A DNA stretch of 38,529 bases, from positions 1 through 38,529 of the forward strand of contig UQGM01000025.1 of the NCBI GenBank assembly GCA_900540535.1. The letters are read 5' to 3'. The position numbers were made by a program, and so were the translations under genes. Every line of letters starts with the position of its first letter. Position 1 is the stretch's first letter. Of the stretch, positions 34,537 through 38,529 are shown in pieces. Source of the DNA: an uncultured Oscillospiraceae bacterium (lineage in GTDB: Bacteria; Bacillota; Clostridia; Oscillospirales; Acutalibacteraceae). The notes below the pieces were generated by a model, which saw only the letters and a program-made list of their open reading frames with translations, did no database searches and had not been told where the DNA came from.

Positions 34537-35355
34537 TTATTGCTCATCAAATAACCAAAACTCGCCTGCATACTCGGGAAATTCTGTCATAAACTTTTCC
34601 CTATATAAATTGGAAGGAAGATATATTTTCTGAATATTTGACAGCTCAAAATCAACGCTCTTTAAACTACGCCATTCACGTTCCATATAGTAGTTATCAG
34701 GATCATCATCCGCTAATGTCTCATCAAAAATTTTGATATACGCACATTGTGTTGACAAGGCAATTGTTTCACTGAATATAAACGAATGCGCTTTACCATT
34801 AACCAAATCACGCAATATACTTTTATCAAACAGAGGTATACCTGTACGATTTATTAACTCTTTATCCTTAATAATGGCGTGTAACTTTTCACCAAAATTA
34901 AGTATACCATTTAAAAGCATCAAAATAGGATTAACATTATAAGAAATTTTATGTAGATATAAATAATATTCATTTGGATTTTCCTTAGGTGTATCTGTTT
35001 TACAAGGCTCTTTTATTTTTGCACTAGAAGGCACATACATTACAGGTCTGACACCATTTTGAGATAAAAATGTCTTATTAAATCCCATTCCAAATCTGCT
35101 GTATTTGGATGTGTGAATTTGAAGCATTTCATCAGGAATATCACAAAAACAAACGCAATCGCATTTTTCTAAAATTTCACCTAATCGTTCTCCTTTGTAT
35201 CTGCTGGATGTACACATCTCAGGATTATCTGGATTTTTAAGGTTTGCTTTGAGTTGATGTTCCTTAATTATTTTCACAAGCAACTCAAACCGTTCATCAT
35301 CATTTGCACAGGATCTGCCTACAAAATGGCAAAGGCAATCAGAAATATAGTTCAT
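34537..35355 (-). CDS. AbiGi-like putative abortive infection protein
   Basis: A 272-residue protein from ATG 35355 (GGAGGTG upstream), overlapping the end of hsdM by 17 bases. The pattern CDCVCFCDIPDEMLQIHTSK, then YSRFGMGFNKTFL and RPVMYVPS, resembles the AbiGi family (putative abortive-infection antitoxin) and the related DUF2971 group. The C-terminus (MEREWRSLK, then IQKIYLP) fits too. No AbiGii-type nucleotidyltransferase toxin is next to it, so it may work alone or with the restriction subunits. It is AT-rich, unlike hsdM, and seems inserted between hsdM and hsdS. Family call is moderate. Confidence 0.55.
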   Translation of the reverse strand: MNYISDCLCHFVGRSCANDDERFELLVKIIKEHQLKANLKNPDNPEMCTSSRYKGERLGEILEKCDCVCFCDIPDEMLQIHTSKYSRFGMGFNKTFLSQNGVRPVMYVPSSAKIKEPCKTDTPKENPNEYYLYLHKISYNVNPILMLLNGILNFGEKLHAIIKDKELINRTGIPLFDKSILRDLVNGKAHSFIFSETIALSTQCAYIKIFDETLADDDPDNYYMEREWRSLKSVDFELSNIQKIYLPSNLYREKFMTEFPEYAGEFWLFDEQ

Positions 35356-37081
35356 TTTTAAACACCTCCGCCAGAGCTCCGTCCAGCTCCGCTTCAATGG
35401 CCAGAATCTCTTTCATAATCTCCGCCGAGGGCTTGGGGGCTTCGTACTTATAGAAATATCGTGTAAAGGGAATCTCATAGCCCACTTTGGACTTTTTCTC
35501 ATCAATCCATGCGTCCGGTGCAAATGGCAGCACTTCCCGTTCAAAGTACGCTTGTATGTCCTCTTTCAGCGGCACATTCTCCGTATCTCGCAAGGCGGTA
35601 TTCGGCTGGAGTCTGCCTTTCTTTAGTACCGGCTGACTGTTCTCGTCTTTCAGCGGTCGCTCTACCGTGATTTTGGTATAGCCAAAATCTGCGGTATCAA
35701 AAATCTTGCTGATCTCGCTCTCCACAAAGTCGCCATACAGTCGGGTGATCTCCTGAATGGCGCTCTCCGGGATATCGTTGCGCTTGTTGCCCAAAGCCTT
35801 GCGGCGCTTTTCATACAGACCGTTGGCGTTGATGAGCTGCACCTTGCCCTCCCGGCGGGTTCCAGCCTTCTTGTTGGACAACACCCAAATATAGGTAGCA
35901 ATGCCGGTGTTGTAAAAAATATCATTGGGTAGAGCGATGATGGCTTCCAGCAGGTCATTTTCCAGAATGTACCTGCGAATCTCAGAGGGACCGCTACCGG
36001 CGTCACCGGTAAAAAGTGGCGAGCCGTTGTGGATGATGGCAATGCGGCTGCCGCCGTCCTTGGGTTCTTTCATTTTGGAAATGGCGGTGAGCAGGAACAA
36101 CATCTGTCCGTCGCTGGCAGCAGGCAGACCGGGGCCGAACCGTCCGGCAAATCCCCGCTTGGACTCGGCTTCCACCGCCGCTTTCTCGTTTTTCCACTCC
36201 CGTCCAAAGGGAGGGTTGGACAGCACATAATCGAAGGTCTGGCCCTCGAACTGGTCGTCAGAAAGGGTATTGCCGTCTTTGATAAAATCGGCGTTGTTGC
36301 CTTTAATAAGCATATCCGCTTTGCAGATAGCAAAGGTCTGGTCGTTTAGTTCCTGCCCAAAGGCCATCAGCTCAGTGGAAGCGTTGAGCTGATGCAAATA
36401 CTCCTCTGCCACCGACAGCATACCGCCGGTGCCGCAGGCAGGGTCATAGATGGTCTTGGCCACATTGTTACCGGACAGAATGTCGTTGTCATCGTAGAAC
36501 AGGATATTGACCATCAGCTGTATCACTTCTCTAGGAGTGTAATGCTGTCCAGCGTCCTCGTTGTGAGACTCAGAGAAACGGCGGATGATTTCCTCAAAGA
36601 TATAGCCCATTTCCAGATTAGAAATTACATCCGGGTGCAGGTTAGCCTTGGGGGTGGTGAACTCCTTAATGACGATGTAGAGGATACCCTTGTTGGCCAT
36701 GGTGGTGATCTGGCCGTCGAACTTAAACTTTTCCAGAATGTCCAGAACATTCTCAGAGAATCCATTCAGATAATCACGGAAATTGGCTTCGATGTTGTCC
36801 GGATCGTCCAGAAGCCGCTCAAAAGTGAACTTGCTGGTATTGTAAAACGCCTTGCCGGAGGCATTGCGCAGCAGCACATCCCGCATGGGGAGATTTTTCA
36901 CGGTTTCGAACTTCTCCAGCACCGCATCCTTGGTATCGGCCAGGATACAGTCAAAACGGCGAATCACCGTGAGAGGCAGGATCACCTCGCCGTATTCATG
37001 GGGCTTATACACGCCGGTCAATTTATCTGCAATCGCCCAGATCAGGGCAGCTTTTTCACTTACATTGGCACTCAGGCTCAT
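35339..37081 (-). CDS. hsdM: Type I restriction-modification methyltransferase HsdM
   Basis: A 580-residue adenine methyltransferase subunit. The N-terminal helical domain (about 8-150) precedes GQHYTPREVIQLM, AdoMet-binding DPACGTGGM (213-221) and catalytic NPPF (289-292), so all key motifs are intact. Start ATG 37081 has GGAAGG upstream and overlaps the stop of a broken XRE regulator (ATGA). It is the first gene of the defence operon. Like hsdR it is more G+C-rich than the genes inserted around it. It protects host DNA at the sites chosen by HsdS. Confidence 0.95.
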   Translation of the reverse strand: MSLSANVSEKAALIWAIADKLTGVYKPHEYGEVILPLTVIRRFDCILADTKDAVLEKFETVKNLPMRDVLLRNASGKAFYNTSKFTFERLLDDPDNIEANFRDYLNGFSENVLDILEKFKFDGQITTMANKGILYIVIKEFTTPKANLHPDVISNLEMGYIFEEIIRRFSESHNEDAGQHYTPREVIQLMVNILFYDDNDILSGNNVAKTIYDPACGTGGMLSVAEEYLHQLNASTELMAFGQELNDQTFAICKADMLIKGNNADFIKDGNTLSDDQFEGQTFDYVLSNPPFGREWKNEKAAVEAESKRGFAGRFGPGLPAASDGQMLFLLTAISKMKEPKDGGSRIAIIHNGSPLFTGDAGSGPSEIRRYILENDLLEAIIALPNDIFYNTGIATYIWVLSNKKAGTRREGKVQLINANGLYEKRRKALGNKRNDIPESAIQEITRLYGDFVESEISKIFDTADFGYTKITVERPLKDENSQPVLKKGRLQPNTALRDTENVPLKEDIQAYFEREVLPFAPDAWIDEKKSKVGYEIPFTRYFYKYEAPKPSAEIMKEILAIEAELDGALAEVFKNELYF

Positions 37082-37176
37082 TCTTCTTTACCTTCCTTTT
37101 CCTCCGGAACAAACTCCAGAATATCATCCACGTCTCACTTAAGCAAATGGCAAATTTGCTCGATGCTTTCGGCTAC
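37078..37176 (-). pseudogene. Remnant of an XRE-type regulator before hsdM
   Basis: The minus strand encodes VAESIEQICHLLK, then TGA (37137), then DVDDILEFVPEEKEGKEE and a stop overlapping hsdM. This is the C-terminal end of a Cro/CI-type repressor, where the motif is usually ICHLLxCDVDDILEF; the Cys codon has become TGA. The DNA-binding front part is missing. Probably the former regulator of the restriction operon. Confidence 0.6.
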
Positions 37177-37417
37177 AAATCAATATATAATTCGATTTAT
37201 TTTACCACTTTATGACAAAAAACTCAAATGTATATCTGTGTATCAACAAATTACATATCAAAATCGCCTTTTCATTTATTTGCAAATGTAGCAAGCAATG
37301 CTTGTGGCTATCCATTGCCACAAACCGCTTGTTGAGAGCAGCGCCCCCAATCCCCTTTTAACTCAGAATTATATTCTGAGGCTACGCATTTTGCAAACGC
37401 TTTTAACCACAACCAAA
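37177..37417. other. Gap between regulator remnant and relaxase; hairpin
   Basis: No gene is seen. TTGTGGC (37302-37308) pairs with GCCACAA (37317-37323), and outer CAAGC/GCTTG arms (37292 and 37331) extend it; it may end relaxase transcription. Part of this gap must hold the hsdM promoter; TAAAAT within GGTAAAATAAATC on the minus strand is a weak -10 candidate. Confidence 0.45.
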
Positions 37418-38476
37418 TCAGCTCAGGATGTGGTCTTTTTCCTTTTCCTTCTCCTTCTCCTTCTCCTTTTCCTGTTCAGCATCCATCTTCAGCAAGTGAT
37501 CCACGTTAGCCTTAGCAGTTAAAAGTTCACGCATTTCTTTGCGTGACTGTCGGTACTCTGAATAGAGTTTCTTCTTTTCTTCCAATAGCTTAGCGTATTC
37601 TATCTGCAACTCCTTAACCTTAGGCAGTTTCTTAACCTTCATATCATCAAAAGCCTTTTTCGCCGCCTGATGAAGTAAAATTTCTTCCTCATGTTCCTGA
37701 CGAAACTTCTTGGAATAGCCGGCTTTTCGGTAAGCCATATAGACTTCACGGGTCTTGGAATAGTTAATAATATGAGTACGCAGTGCGGCAATCTCTGCCA
37801 TATGTTTTTCCGTTGCCTTAATCTGTGCAGACAATTCACTGTGATATGCTGTGACTGCCGCAGCCTTTTCCTCTAACACTTTATATTCCAGCAGGTTATG
37901 TTCTGTAAGATAGTTCATAGTCTGTGCCATTTGCTTGAGGTTAAAGACCTTTGCCCAATGTGCATATCCTTCGCCTTTTCCCTCCTGCAATTTCGCCTGA
38001 ATATCCACCAGCAGATTAACCTTTGGCTGATCTGCTGACACGAAAGGTTTCTTCTGTGATGTATGCTTCTTGTTTTCGGAAATAATGGACTGCAAATCTT
38101 CCTGCGTATAACCTTCACCCAAGCCATCCATTCGTGCTGCCTTATCCCAGTCAGGAAGCTTCAAGCGATAAAATTTCCCTCGTTTTGATACTTCGAAGCC
38201 TGATTCTTGAAGTCGCTTCAGCAATTCATCAAAATCTTTTGGTTTCTGTGATAAAACGTTATCAATGGCAGCACGCAGAAGTTCACGATGTGAGAGTTTT
38301 GCCTTATCTCCCAGCCACTTGTTGTAGCTCTTTCCATGAGGTTGTGGATTCTCCAAAATGGATAAACCGTTTTCAATGCAGATAGTATCACTCAAATGTC
38401 GGACAGCCTTTGTACTGCCCCAAAAGTTGCGGAACTTTCGGTCACAATTAAGATTAACTGAACTCCAAATGATATG
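37418..38476 (-). CDS. MobP-type relaxase, 3' exon (C-terminal part)
   Basis: An open frame of 352 codons. It begins HIIWSSVNLNCDRKFRNFWG, which follows directly on the His-rich metal motif of MobA/MobL-type conjugative relaxases, and continues AVRHLSDTICIENGLSI. A long coiled-coil C-terminal domain ends in an EKEK repeat. The catalytic Tyr and the first His residues would lie upstream and are not present in this frame. An in-frame TGA (38503-38501) blocks extension, and the preceding bases look like intron rather than protein. So this is the downstream exon of a split relaxase gene. A TTG at 38395 is probably not a true start. It nicks the element's transfer origin if spliced. Confidence 0.8.
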   Translation of the reverse strand, partial: HIIWSSVNLNCDRKFRNFWGSTKAVRHLSDTICIENGLSILENPQPHGKSYNKWLGDKAKLSHRELLRAAIDNVLSQKPKDFDELLKRLQESGFEVSKRGKFYRLKLPDWDKAARMDGLGEGYTQEDLQSIISENKKHTSQKKPFVSADQPKVNLLVDIQAKLQEGKGEGYAHWAKVFNLKQMAQTMNYLTEHNLLEYKVLEEKAAAVTAYHSELSAQIKATEKHMAEIAALRTHIINYSKTREVYMAYRKAGYSKKFRQEHEEEILLHQAAKKAFDDMKVKKLPKVKELQIEYAKLLEEKKKLYSEYRQSRKEMRELLTAKANVDHLLKMDAEQEKEKEKEKEKEKDHILS

Positions 38477-38529
38477 GTGGAGTAGGGAAGCACCGCCTTG
38501 TCACATCACTGTGATAGGTTTGCGCCACC
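38477..38529 (-). mobile_element. Probable 3' end of a group II intron in the relaxase gene
   Basis: On the minus strand the last bases before the relaxase exon are GTGCTTCCCTACTCCAC. They end in AC as group II introns do and are preceded by a hairpin-forming stretch, CCTATCACA pairing with TGTGACAAGG. The exon then begins CATATCATT. The well-known Ll.LtrB intron inserts into relaxase genes at exactly this point, before CATATCATT. Only 53 bases are in view, so the intron itself is not shown. Confidence 0.5.

Noticed and set aside
35662..37291. Long plus-strand and alternative-frame ORFs, including a 299-codon one
   Set aside because: Shadows of hsdM and its upstream region; hsdM has intact DPACGTGG and NPPF motifs.
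1..38529. CRISPR array, rRNA, tRNA or insertion sequence
   Set aside because: No regularly spaced repeats, no tRNA-like cloverleaf or CCA end noticed, no rRNA core sequences, and no DDE transposase seen.

Overview
The window looks like the cargo region of an integrative and conjugative (or mobilizable) element in a low-G+C gut Clostridium-type Firmicute, probably Ruminococcus/Oscillospiraceae-like. This rests on AT-rich codon use, strong AGGAGG ribosome sites, agr and LytTR signalling, and clostridial element genes. Essentially every real gene lies on the minus strand. Read in that direction, the order is: the 3' part of a MobP-type relaxase (right edge), cargo, a sigma-like regulator, a small Cys protein, and the start of a large serine recombinase (left edge). 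That is the usual order in such elements. No chromosomal housekeeping gene, rRNA, tRNA or CRISPR array was seen.

Right part (28.7-38.5 kb): a compact seven-gene minus-strand operon, hsdM - AbiGi-like - hsdS - SieB-like membrane protein - hsdR - 3-TM protein - TIR protein. Gaps are 2-22 bases or short overlaps. It reads as a type I restriction-modification locus with four further putative anti-phage genes inserted into it. Upstream lie a broken XRE regulator and the relaxase 3' exon. That exon begins exactly where a group II intron is expected to end.

Middle (25.6-27.6 kb): a Y-family (UmuC/DinB-type) polymerase and a YolD-like partner, a common mobile-element pair.

Left part (2.1-25.1 kb): a complete agr-type quorum-sensing set (LytTR regulator, GHKL kinase, AgrB, and a 49-residue AgrD too short for routine gene calling) with three export cassettes. 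Each cassette starts with a secreted protein of 147-170 residues (here called P1, P2, P3). It continues with a membrane-anchored protein and ends in ABC transporter genes. P1 and P2 are diverged homologues, and so are their partner proteins L1 and L2. P3 travels with two MacB/FtsX-like ATPase-permease fusions. Four paired direct repeats with exactly 21-base periodicity (core CGAATAGG) lie before agrA, before agrBD-P3, before P1, and before a decayed second agrBD that precedes P2. I infer that they are LytTR operators. Together these suggest a peptide-pheromone regulon controlling three bacteriocin-like or antagonism/export modules. Remnants of a second agrBD and of a fourth secreted protein show that the array is evolving by duplication and loss.
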